Source: Luzula sylvatica | Taxonomy: Eukaryota; Streptophyta; Magnoliopsida; Poales; Juncaceae | DNA: 64,000 bases | Direction: 5' to 3' | Assembly (NCBI GenBank): GCA_946800325.1 | Contig: OX326961.1 | Span: forward strand, 16,676,215 to 16,740,214 | The notes under the pieces: generated by a model | Seen by the model: the letters and a program-made list of their open reading frames with translations, nothing else | Database searches by the model: none | Told to the model about the DNA's origin: nothing | Translations under genes and position numbers: made by a program | In this document: piece after piece, positions 39,990 through 50,093 of the stretch | Layout: the number at the start of each line of letters is the position of its first letter | How positions within the stretch are numbered: position 1 is the stretch's first letter

Positions 39990-40200
39990 CTCATAGAGGG
40001 TAGAGGGCATCGGACCCCGCAAAGGGGGGGGGAGGGGCATAAAGGACGTCGGACCCTGCAAAGGAGGGGGGTCGGTGGTGGGGTCGGCGCATAAAGGGCG
40101 TCCGACCCCGCAAAGGGTGGGGGGGGCACATAAAGGGCGCCGGGCTCCAAGGGTGGGTGGGTGGTGGGGTTCGACACATAAAGGTCGCCGGGCCCCATGG
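39990..40200. repeat. G-rich minisatellite, ~40-50-bp units
   Basis: Four to five units share cataaaggRcgYcggRcYcc followed by runs of 4-9 G. They lie near 40008, 40039, 40089, 40129 and 40178. It is strikingly GC-rich in an AT-rich region, and the G runs could form quadruplexes on the plus strand. The minus-strand frame is proline-rich but I recognise no family in it. Confidence 0.7.
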
Positions 40201-40320
40201 GTGATAATTAATATGTATGTATTTTTGTGATTTGGTATTCTATGAATCTTCGTTTGGAGATTTTAAAAAAATTGTGTAAGTATTTTAATCAATTTTTAAA
40301 TTTCCGTGTATTAATTAGTA

Positions 40321-40786
40321 GATAATCATAATAATAATCATAATAACAATAACAATCATAATAATAATCATAATAATAGTCATCACAATAATAATCATGA
40401 TAATAATAATAATCATAATAATCATAATAATAATAATAATCATAATAATCATAATAATAGTTATCATATTAATAATCATATTAACAAACATAATCATAAT
40501 AATAATAATAATAATCAAAATAATAATAATAATAATAATAATCAAAATAATCAAAATAATAACCATAATAATAATAATCATAATCATAATAATCATAATA
40601 ATCATCATAATAATAATAATATTCATAATAATAAAAAGGTTATCAACGGCGGTTTCTCAACATACCGCTGCTAATGAAGGTATCACTAGCGGTTTATTTT
40701 ACATACCGCCACTGAAAGTTAATAATCATAATAATAATAATAATAATAATAATAATCATAAAAATCATAATAATCATAATAATCAA

Positions 40787-40867
<81 letters not shown>

Positions 40868-40877
40868 CTTAATAATC

Positions 40878-40922
<45 letters not shown>

Positions 40923-40991
40923 GTAATAATAATAATCATAATAATCATAATAATCATAATAATAATCATAACAATCATAATAATCATCATA

Positions 40992-41050
<59 letters not shown>

Positions 41051-41054
41051 CATT
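40321..41054. repeat. AAT/ATC trinucleotide array, ~730 bp
   Basis: Long stretches of (AAT)n with interspersed CAT make up this array. Poly-Asn, poly-Ile and Asn-His frames in it are repeat by-products. It is interrupted at 40637-40720 by unrelated non-repetitive sequence. Confidence 0.95.
40637..40720. mobile_element. Two 40-bp units, possible CACTA subterminal fragment, inside the AAT array
   Basis: Units at 40641-40680 and 40681-40720 both start tatcaN and contain GCGGTTT, then ACATACCGC, so each can form a small hairpin. Repeats of this kind, together with the TATCACTAGCGGTTT stretch, resemble subterminal regions of plant CACTA transposons. This is family resemblance only; no CACTA end or target duplication is present. 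Confidence 0.4.
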
Positions 41055-41300
41055 AAATCATGATCAACAATTTTTATTTGTATAATCTGGTTGATCAACT
41101 AAAGTTAATGTCAGTAAATACAAACATTAAATTATGTACTTGACTAACTAAATTTAATAACAAACATTGAATCACATTATCTTCTTGGTCAACTGAATTT
41201 AATATCAGTAAATACAAACATTGAATGGAGGTCAAAACAATTTATTTACATTAAAGCATTAAATTGAAATTAATGTAATTAATTTCTTTCTACTTTTAGT

Positions 41301-41525
41301 CCAATGGCTACCCAAGTGCTATATATACCCCCCCCAAATCAGTTCCTCGTTTCCTCATTTCCAAGGTTTCAATTTCAATCTATCCATCCTTCAGCCATCT
41401 ATTTTGTATCCTTATTCTGTTCTCCATTTTTTTCTTTTTGAATGGACATTCTCCATTCTTTTTAGCTTTACTTGGTTGCCTCGAAGTACGCCTTACCCTA
41501 TACTCTCGCTCCTAATTGCAATGGG
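41301..41525 (+). promoter_or_regulatory. Promoter-like module, copy 2 (CCAAT, TATA, leader, donor)
   Basis: CCAAT at 41301-41305, TATATATA at 41320-41327 and a pyrimidine-rich leader lead to a donor-like aatgg/gttagt near 41523, about 620 bp ahead of the acceptor at 42145-42148. Sequence and order match copy 1 at 38203 with moderate divergence. If active, it would drive the truncated helicase that follows. Whether the leader is spliced to 42149 is inference. Confidence 0.45.
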
Positions 41526-42148
41526 TTAGTTTTTCATTAATTTCATTTTCTCGGAATTGTCACCTTCAATTTTTGTATAAACTTTTAAATTCTTGTTTTG
41601 GATTAACTCTTTTGGGTAAGAAAGTTGGAACTCAATCTTTATTAAAAAAAAATGAAGGAAGTATCATTTTGTTAAAACAATTAAGCAATGTTGGATCTCA
41701 ATCTATGTATTCTAAGTGTACTTATATACATTTTAATTGTGAATTATGCTAGAGAATATTTTTTCCTTTTTATTAAAATGAAGTAGGTTCAAAGGCCTAA
41801 ATTTAATTTTAATTCTACACCAAAACAAATACATGGTATTATGTCTGTTTTTCGAGAATATTTTTCTTTTCATGTTTCCCATATGTCAAAACATATCGTT
41901 CGAACATATCGTTATTTATTTCTTACTTATGTCTCGCAAACTTTGGTTCCGATAAATCACATCATATCATTGAACGCCGGAGTACTTTTGGAAGAAATTT
42001 AAACTATTCAAATGCAGCTTCCAAATAAAAAGTTATTGAACTAACATACTTAAAATTTGAAATAAATTACCATTTTTAACAAATTGGACATAATGCACTG
42101 ATTTTTTCAAATAGAAATAATATATGTTTTCTTCATTTTGTATGACAG

Positions 42149-45117
42149 ATTGCAGCATTGGATTTGTGGCTAATTTGAGAAGAATGAATGGTGAAGAGAG
42201 GAAACGTCGAAGCGGCGGCTCTCAATCCCTCTCCAATGATTTTGAAATCGAAGCTGCTATTGATATTCTCAATTTCCTCAAAAGCAGGTATTCCTAAATT
42301 ACAAATATGCCCCTGTTGTATCACTATATTGGGAAAATGAAGGGGATTTTTTTGAGAACTTCCTGTTTTTTTTTTTCATTTCGTAAATTTTGATAGATTT
42401 TTTTGTATATAATTATATTTTTTTGGCTTGTAGATACAAGTCGGAATTCAAGTGCAAGAAGATTGGGATAATAACCCCTTATAGGAGTCAACTATCGCAA
42501 TTAAGATACAAATTCGACCAAACGCTCGAATCCGAATCCGTTAGTGACTACATAGAACTGAATATAGTGAATGGATTCCAAGGACGCGAAGTCGACATTT
42601 TGATTCTCTCTACCGTTAGGGCTTCTTTCAATTCTGACACACCGGGCCCCACATGTACGAATCAAAGATCATTATTAAAAGTGAAATCTGCAAATAATAT
42701 GTTATATCTTTTATTTTTTGTGACAGGTGGCGGCATCGGATTTGTTGCTGACGTGAGAAGAATGAATGTGGCCCTAACTAAAGCTAAATTCTCTCTTTGG
42801 ATTCTGGGCAATGCGAGAACTTTACGCGTTAATCCCCACTGGCACGATCTCATCAAGGATGCTCAAGAGAGAAATTTATTCATCTCCATTCGTAGGCCCT
42901 ATAGCTCTATTTTCAGTAGAGAAATGCCAAATTCGAGGATGAAAGTTTTTGGACATACAAATAACCCTAAACCAGATAGTAAATCCAATGAGAATCCTAG
43001 TAAATCGAGACCAACTAGTGGCGATATTAATATGAGGAAATTGGTTAAACCGAGACCAACTGGAGGAGATATTAATATGAGTAGAGAAATGCGAAATTCG
43101 AAGATGAAAGTCTTTGTAAATACAAGTAACCATAAACCAGATAGTAAATCCAATGAGAAACCTAGTAAATCGAGACCAACTAGTGGCGATATTAATATGT
43201 GGGAATTGGTTAAATCGAGACCAACTGGAGGAGATACTAATATGAGTAGAGAAATGCCAAATTCGAAGATGAAAGTCTTTGGAAATACAAGTAATCATAA
43301 ACCAGATAGTAAATCCAATGAGAATCCTAGTAAATCGAGACCAACTAGTGGCGATATTAATATGAGGGAATTGGTTAAACCGAAATCCTAGTAAATCGAG
43401 ACCAAATAGTGGCTATATTAACATGAGGGAGTTGGTTAAACCGAGACCAACTGGAGGAGATATTAATATGAGTAGAGAAATGCCAAATTCGAATATGGAA
43501 GTCTTTGGAAATACAAGTAACCCTAAACCAGATAGTAAATCCAATGAGAATCCTAGTAAATCGAGACCAACTAGTGGCGATATTAATATGAGGGAATTGG
43601 TTAAACAGAGACCAATTGGAGGAGATATTAATATGAGTAGAGAAATGCCAAATTCGAAGATGTCTTTGGAAATACTAGTAACCCAAGACAAATACTAGTA
43701 ACCCAAGACCAGGGATGAAAGTCTTTCGAAATACAAGTAACCCTAAACCAGATAGTAAATCCAATGAGAATCTTAATAAATCGAGACCAACTAGTGGCGA
43801 TATTAATATGAGGGAATTGGTTAAACTGAGACCAACTGGAGGAGATATTAATATGAGTAGAGAAATGCGAAATTCGAAGATGAAAGTCTTTGTAAATACA
43901 AGTAACCCTAAACCAGATAGTAAATCCAATGAGAAACCTAGTAAATCGAGACCAACTAGTGGCGATATTAATATGAGGGAATTGGTTAAATCGAGACCAA
44001 CTGGAGGAGATACTAATATGAGTAGAGAAATGCCAAATTCGAAGATGAAAGTCTTTGGAAATACAAGTAATCATAAACCAGATAGTAAATCCAATGAGAA
44101 TCCTAGTAAATCGAGACCAACTAGTGGCGATATTAATATGAGGGAATTGGTTAAACCGAAATCCTAGTAAATCGAGACCAAATAGTGGCTATATTAACAT
44201 GAGGGAGTTGGTTAAACCGAGACCAACTGGAGGAGATATTAATATGAGTAGAGAAATGCCAAATTCGAATATGAAAGTCTTTGGAAATACAAATAACCCT
44301 AAACCAGATAGTAAATCCAATGAGAATCCTAGTAAATCGAGACCAACTAGTGGCGATATTAATATGAGGGAATTGGTTAAACAGAGACCAATTGGAGGAG
44401 ATATTAATATGAGTAGAGAAATACCAAATTCGAAGATGTCTTTGAAAATACTAGTAACCCAAGACAAATACTAGTAACCCAAGACCAGGGATGAAAGTCT
44501 TTCGAAATACAAGTAACCCTAAACCAGATAGTAAATCCAATGAGAATCTTAATAAATCGAGACCAACTAGTGGCGATATTAATATGAGGGAATTGGTTAA
44601 ACCGAGACCAACTGGAGGAGATATTAATATGAGTAGAGAAATGCCAAATTCGAAGATGAAAGTCTTTGGAAATACTAGTAACCCAAGACCAGGGATGAAA
44701 GTCTTTGGACATATTAGTAAACCTAGATCAACTGGAGGAGATATTAATATGAGGGAATTGGCGACGAAAGCAAAAGAGACTCAAAACCCTAATGAACCTA
44801 GTAATACTTTGAATCGAGGTGTTGGGTCTTCAAAACCAGTGCAAAACGATTCGAGTTCACAAAGGAGACTCGTTGAAAAACCAAAATCCAGTAACAATTC
44901 GGGTCAAGTCGGTTCCTCTTTGAATTTTTCATCTCAAAATAAAAATAAAGGCAAAACCGAATCTGAAGATAGAAATAAAGGGAAAATGGAGAGTAATAAT
45001 AGAAAGAAAGCAGGAGATCAAAATCTACTTAATTCTGCACGGAAGAGACGAAGAGAAGCCGTTGAGTCTTTGTTATCTTGGGCTTTAATTTCCAATAAAA
45101 AGAATAAGAAACCATAA
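42149..45117 (+). pseudogene. C-terminal SEN1-like helicase remnant with broken repeat tail
   Basis: Three exons join in phase. 42149-42287 reads motif VI-like residues, then RSGGSQSLSNDFEIEAA. 42434-42654 carries motif IV (GIITPYRSQL) and motif V (VNGFQGREVDILIL). 42727 onward carries motif VI (GFVADVRRMNVALTKAK). Walker A, DEAA and motif III are absent, so the product cannot be an active helicase alone. After the ISIRRPYSS end of RecA domain 2 comes a tail of 55-residue repeats. A stop at 43389-43391 ends the first frame, and later segments 43423-43698, 43715-44167, 44199-44474 and 44491-45117 lie in shifting frames. The last segment ends in a basic motif, KRRREAVESLLSWALIS, that looks like a genuine SEN1 C terminus. 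A short protein ending at 43391 could still be made. Confidence 0.8.
42915..44745 (+). repeat. Coding minisatellite, 165-bp unit, with a 776-bp higher-order duplication
   Basis: Units start at 42915, 43080 and 43245, exactly 165 bp apart, and encode 55 residues including KSRPTSGDINMRELVKPRP. From 43381 a block is repeated at 44157, exactly 776 bp later, copying the same in-frame stop and the same 4-bp loss (atgtctttgg for atgaaagtctttgg). Because 776 is not a multiple of three, each copy shifts the frame. The array grew in frame first, then broke, then the broken block was duplicated. Confidence 0.85.
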
Positions 45118-46920
45118 ATTATTTCTAGTTTTTCAATCTATAATAGATTTTGATGATCATTGCATTGAAATTGGTGACATTTTGTGACTTACTTTTAGGT
45201 TGAAAATTTGTTGTAGAAATGATTTTATATCTTTAGTCGATGCTGAGGCTTAGCTGCCAAATTTGGTTGTGGATGATTTTATGGTAGGATTTTTTTTTTT
45301 ATTGTAGATTTTTTTTTAAAGGAGCAATTTGATAATTTATTAATTTAATGATAATATTCAAGTGTGTTGGTATTAATTATTTGAATAATTGAAATAATTT
45401 GGTAATTTGGTTGTAAATATGTTGGTGTATTGTTACATAGATAATCATATATATTGCAGTTCTTCTTGTTTATTCCTTTTAACTTGTTATATGATTGTTA
45501 TAATTATTTGGATAATTACAAAAATCACTTTTAGAAAAACCCAGTTAACTCACTTTTAAAGTTATAATTTTTTTTATGAAAGTATATTTTTTAAAGTGCC
45601 TTAACAAATTTCAATTAACACATTTTGAAAGTCATCAAGCACAGTTAGGATTAACAGTACAATCTAGATATTGAATGAATTAATAATTAACAAATGTTTT
45701 GGGCATTATAATATTTTGGGGCTGTAATCAACCACCTCTTGGCCAATTGGGATTTATATAATGTTTTTTTTTTTTTTTTTTGTAAAATAGAATTATGACT
45801 TTTGAGTGCTTAATTGAACTATTACACAAATGGTCTTAGATTTAAGTTCTAACGAATATAATGTTGCGGCTTTAGATTTAAGTTTTATTGAACACAAAAT
45901 AAGTGTATATCATACAGTAATTTGTAATTGGAGAAGGGATAATGTTTACCTTGATAATGAATATGAACTTCTCTATGTATAAATATATCTTGGGCTTAAT
46001 TACTGTTAGGTTGTTGAAAGAACTTTGTTTTCTCTATGTTTTTTAAATCTTATAGTGTAGGATCGTAAACTCTCGTTTGAATAAAATTGGTTTGAATTGA
46101 GTTAAATTCCTTGTAATTTGATTCAATACTTTACAATATACGAGAGAAAGCAAATGGCGGGATTTAGTGAGAAAGCTAGACAAATCGTGGGTACCTTTTT
46201 CCTTTTCTTGTTTTGTTCACTTGATTTTGCATCGTGTAGCTTTTTCTTAATAACCACAATTTGGTAAAAGAACCCGTGTATGATGATTAATTGCAATACA
46301 GCTCCTTCAATTTGCAAAAACAAGCATGTTTGCAAGTTTCATTGATTTATGATTTTCTTTGTAATTTTGCCACGACACAGTCAGTATGCAATCTACCCAC
46401 ACTCTTTTTGGATTAAATTTAAAACATTAATTAATCATTGATTTTTTATGATCATATTCGATGTAGGCACCGTCTCGCAGAACTTCGTTATCATATCCGA
46501 TGTCATCTCTTTATCTTTTCTTTTTCAATTATTAGGATTTATTCCTTTTTCTTTTCTTTTTGAGAAAATTGAGATTTTCTCGTACTCCCATTGTATTTGT
46601 GTGCGAATCCAACCGTCATATATATAGTTGCTTGAGTTATCCACAAGTCATGTATCCATTTGTGATTAGGATTATCGTGCACCAAGTGTGTTATTTACTT
46701 TTCCGTACTAGTACTTTTATTTATTTATTTTTATCAGATTTCTCGCTTTTCTTTTATTTATTTATTTAGTTAGTCAAGTACTTACTATTTTTGTTTAATT
46801 TATTTACAAGTAATTTGTTAACTATCACAACATCTACTCTAAAAGTGATCATATAATCACATATTAAAATAGTTACATAAGTTTGATTAGATTTAGAATT
46901 TTTGCATATAAGCATATTCA
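45118..46920. other. AT-rich intergenic DNA downstream of the helicase remnant
   Basis: No further gene was recognised. The first 200 bp probably include the 3' untranslated region. Short T runs (45293, 45764) are present. Small frames here have no family resemblance. Confidence 0.5.
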
Positions 46921-46921
46921 A

Positions 46922-46929
46922 CCCCCCCC

Positions 46930-46982
<53 letters not shown>
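46922..46982. repeat. Poly-C followed by (CA)n
   Basis: About 25 C residues run directly into about 18 CA units. Such homopolymers are prone to length errors in assembly. Confidence 0.9.
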
Positions 46983-46984
<2 letters not shown>

Positions 46985-47007
46985 TAGGCCACCTCGGGAC
47001 AACGTAA

Positions 47008-48010
47008 ATGAGTTCAAATAATTTTATTTTGAGATGATATTATCAATATTATCATATAAATGTGTACTTTGTATTACAATGAAATACATAATTAACATGT
47101 TTCTGATTCGGTCAAATACATAATTATCAATATTATCGTACCGTGAGTGTTCTCCTAGTCGCGTACATTCGGTCAAATCCCCTTCCCTCATACAAAGCCC
47201 CCTCTCTCTTCTCTTCTCTTATTTTCTTTCTATTCACCTACACCTTTGTTTCGGATTCAATTTTGTACAATTTTTTTGTGCCACGTTATTAAATTCATTT
47301 CAAACATTAGATTATGATATGTGAAAAAATCTAGAACATTGATTTATTATAGTCATACTTGCTTTGTAATCATGTATGTATGCTTTATTTTACAACATGT
47401 TTTAAACATTCTTAGGAATTGACATTATCCTACATTAATGACGTGGATAATTATTAATGATCGGATTCATGTTAGATAAATTTTGTTTAATCATTTATCA
47501 TTTCACATAATATTACGTGATCAAATGTGAATGCAACGAAGATTAAAGGTTTATATAAAAAATACTAATAAATTAATATATAATATTATAAAACATACAA
47601 CTTATATTAATATTATTTTTAAAACATAAATTTCAAAAATCCATCAAATATATTCGTATCAATTTTCTCTTTAGTTTGACATCCATATTAGCATCATTTC
47701 ATACATACTTTTTTCATAATTTAAATTTGTAAAAATATTATGTAAGAAAATACAATACAAAAAATTCATATTTACACAATAGAACTTTAAGTATTATTAT
47801 TTATTTTTAAAATTTATTATTTATTTATTTATAATTATAAGAATCCCGTGCAATACTAAGTAGATTATATTTATCTTTTCGTTCAAAAAACTTTATTATT
47901 AAAATTAAAAAAAATTAATAGAAATTAAAAAATTAGTTTATCTACTATCTAAATAACTTCTTAAACTTATAAATACCAATCAATAGTATTGTTATTTTTA
48001 AGAATATAAA
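47008..48010. repeat. Dispersed AT-rich repeat, uninterrupted copy
   Basis: Segments match 12325-12440 (tgatattatcaatattatca), 9150-9578 (tttatcatttcacataat, ttacgtgatc) and 11540-11840 (attatgtaagaaaat, cttcttaaacttataaatacc). It provides an empty-site reference for the insertion at 9579-11540. No coding capacity was seen. Confidence 0.55.
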
Positions 48011-48049
48011 ATTTAAAAAATACCATATATTAGCACAAAACCTTGAAGG

Positions 48050-49000
48050 TCTTTCAAATCCAAGCAGAAATCAAAGCTTTCGGTCAAAGAGATTCGGAAG
48101 CCACAGAACTAGCCTCTGGAAATTATCCCATCAGCGTCTAGGAACACGTCTCCCCTTACAGAAATTGGGACATCTCCCAGCTTACAGCTATAATTTACCA
48201 CTTCCTCATATCCAACGGTTTACCCAGATCCTAAACTTCCCCAATTCCCTTGAAGAAGAAACTGAGCCTCTTTTTCGAAGATAGAGCCTACCTTGAAGGA
48301 TGTTGATCTGACGGTTGGAATGACTCAAATAAAGACTGATGAACACCAGACCAAGCCTGAACTTCTAGTACAAATCAACAGCTTGATCAAACATTTTCTC
48401 ACTAAATAGCTATAAATCAAAAGAGACGGTCGCTGACACTCTTGCACCTGTCCCCATCTTCAGAAGAAGCTCTACTTCATGGAGCTTAACCCGAAAGATG
48501 ATCAAGTCACTCATTATGCCTATTATTTATGGGAAGACGGTCTACACTATGGGGCTCAATATCCGGCATAGTCCGAATGGTTCTCTCCTAAGCCCTAAGG
48601 ACTGTCATCGCCTCGCTGGCTTGTGTTATATGTTTTGGACTATTCAATATCCTGAAATCATCAAATTGATGAAGTTATTGAACTTAATTGGTTGGTTCTG
48701 CTCCAAAATAGATCTACCCGTTATGTATAGCACTCCATACCTAACGACTGTGCAGGACTATATGTCTAGTGAATCCGCAGATATATGGTTGTACGATCGC
48801 CTCACGAAGAAGTGTAAGCGTGCCACTATGCGAGTACCAACCGATATGCGTGATAGTAGGAAAACCAAAGTGTCTACTTGTGTCAACCTCGTACATCAAC
48901 GGGACGCGTTCATTGCTATGGAAGTGGTGAGAAAACTTATTCAAAAGGGTGCATCAGTCTATACGGTCCATGATAACTTTCTGACTACTCCTGAATAGGC
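48050..49000 (+). pseudogene. Degraded mitochondrial linear-plasmid RNA polymerase gene (phage-type)
   Basis: The frame 48417-48998 carries two catalytic blocks of single-subunit, T7-type RNA polymerases. TRKMIKSLIMPIIYG fits motif B, with the R-x3-K and YG residues of the O helix, and VYTVHDNF carries the motif C aspartate. Between them are VQDYMSSESADIWLYDR and STCVNLVHQRDAFIAMEV, which I recognise from polymerases of plant and fungal mitochondrial linear plasmids rather than nuclear RPOT genes. Upstream, 48050-48416 contains open pieces (such as DVDLTVGMTQIKTDEH near 48300) broken by stops, and the frame ends at VYTVHDNFLTTPE. It is a truncated nuclear copy of plasmid or mitochondrial DNA, flanked by nuclear repeats. 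Confidence 0.75.
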
Positions 49001-50093
49001 TCCAATGTTACCGAACATATATATTTCAGTCTTTAAAGAGATGGAACCTCCACTTCGGATCGTCAATTCATTCCTGAAGATATTAAATAATTTATGTTTA
49101 TGTTACATTAAATTTTTATATTATTTATGAAGACTTTCGCTATTATTTATAACTAGCCGGACGTGTGCAGAAGAATTCGCGCATCCGTGCTTGGACTTTT
49201 TTTAATATGTAAAATTTCCTTGCGTGAATGTTGAATTTATTAAATTTTTATTCTCTTTTTATGTATTTTTTTAATAGTTTCATGATATTTTATTTTTAAA
49301 TATTTGCAAGGTGTTCTTTGAGATTGTTGTTCATTTTATTATTATTTTATGTTAGTTTTTGAGGAAAAAAAATATAAAAGTCAAATATACATAATGTATG
49401 AAATATTAAAATTATATATATACAACATATAATAATTTTTTTTAAATTACTATATGCTAAAAAAATTTAGAACTTTTTAGAATTAATAAAAAACATATTT
49501 TTTCATTACTACATATATAAATAGAAGAGTATTTTGGTCATATTTTTTTAACACCATTCATGATTGGTTTTAATCCCTATGGGGGTATTTGAAAATAAAA
49601 GTTTGGTAGAGAGTTTTTTTTGGAGTTTCCAAAATGACGAGGGTTTTTTACAATATCCAAAAAAGTTGGGTGTTTTTTTAAAAAAAAATTCAAAGAAAAA
49701 TATATAGAAGGGGAAGAAAACATGATAATGAATATAAACATGGTCTATATGTATTAATCATTATTATTATTTCAATTTTTTTGGTGCACAAAATTCATGT
49801 CTATTTAAATTTAAATACACAAAATACTTTTTAATTCGAGGGTCTAGATTACACCTTTGAGTTTGTTATTTTGAATTTTTCTGCATTATTTGAGTCATGT
49901 ATAAAAATACAATACACGAAATATGAATATTTAACAACGAAACAACATATTATGTTACATAACTTCAAATAATTATAAAAATATAAGAATTATTACAATA
50001 CAAAGTTTTAACGAATTAATACATTTTCAATCATTCGAATCGAACAATACAAATCAACAATTCTACACTCCTTTATACAATCTCCATTCGAGA
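49001..50093. other. AT-rich intergenic DNA; 3' flank of the first transporter
   Basis: No gene was seen. From about 49890 the sequence matches 56866 onward and is the outer limit of the duplicated transporter block. A possible Helitron end lies at 49153-49187. Confidence 0.55.
49153..49187 (-). mobile_element. Possible degraded Helitron 3' terminus
   Basis: Minus-strand reading gives a decayed GC-rich hairpin (49157-49187), then CTAG at 49153-49156 and a T. Mismatches in the stem are mostly C/T transitions, as expected from decay of methylated DNA. It resembles the site at 9579-9610 but no 5' end was found. Confidence 0.3.

Noticed and set aside
39830..40198. Minus-strand proline-rich frame beginning MGPGDLYVSN
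   Set aside because: It is encoded by the G-rich minisatellite and GT runs; no start context, introns or family match.
40315..41098. Long poly-Ile, poly-Asn and Asn-His frames
   Set aside because: Pure translations of the AAT/ATC simple repeat.
42876..44712. Minus-strand frames in the minisatellite tail
   Set aside because: They are antisense shadows of the 165-bp repeat; the plus strand continues directly from helicase motif VI.
46560..46769. 69-codon hydrophobic frame
   Set aside because: Phe/Tyr/Leu bias is explained by T-rich DNA; no recognisable domain and no support from context.
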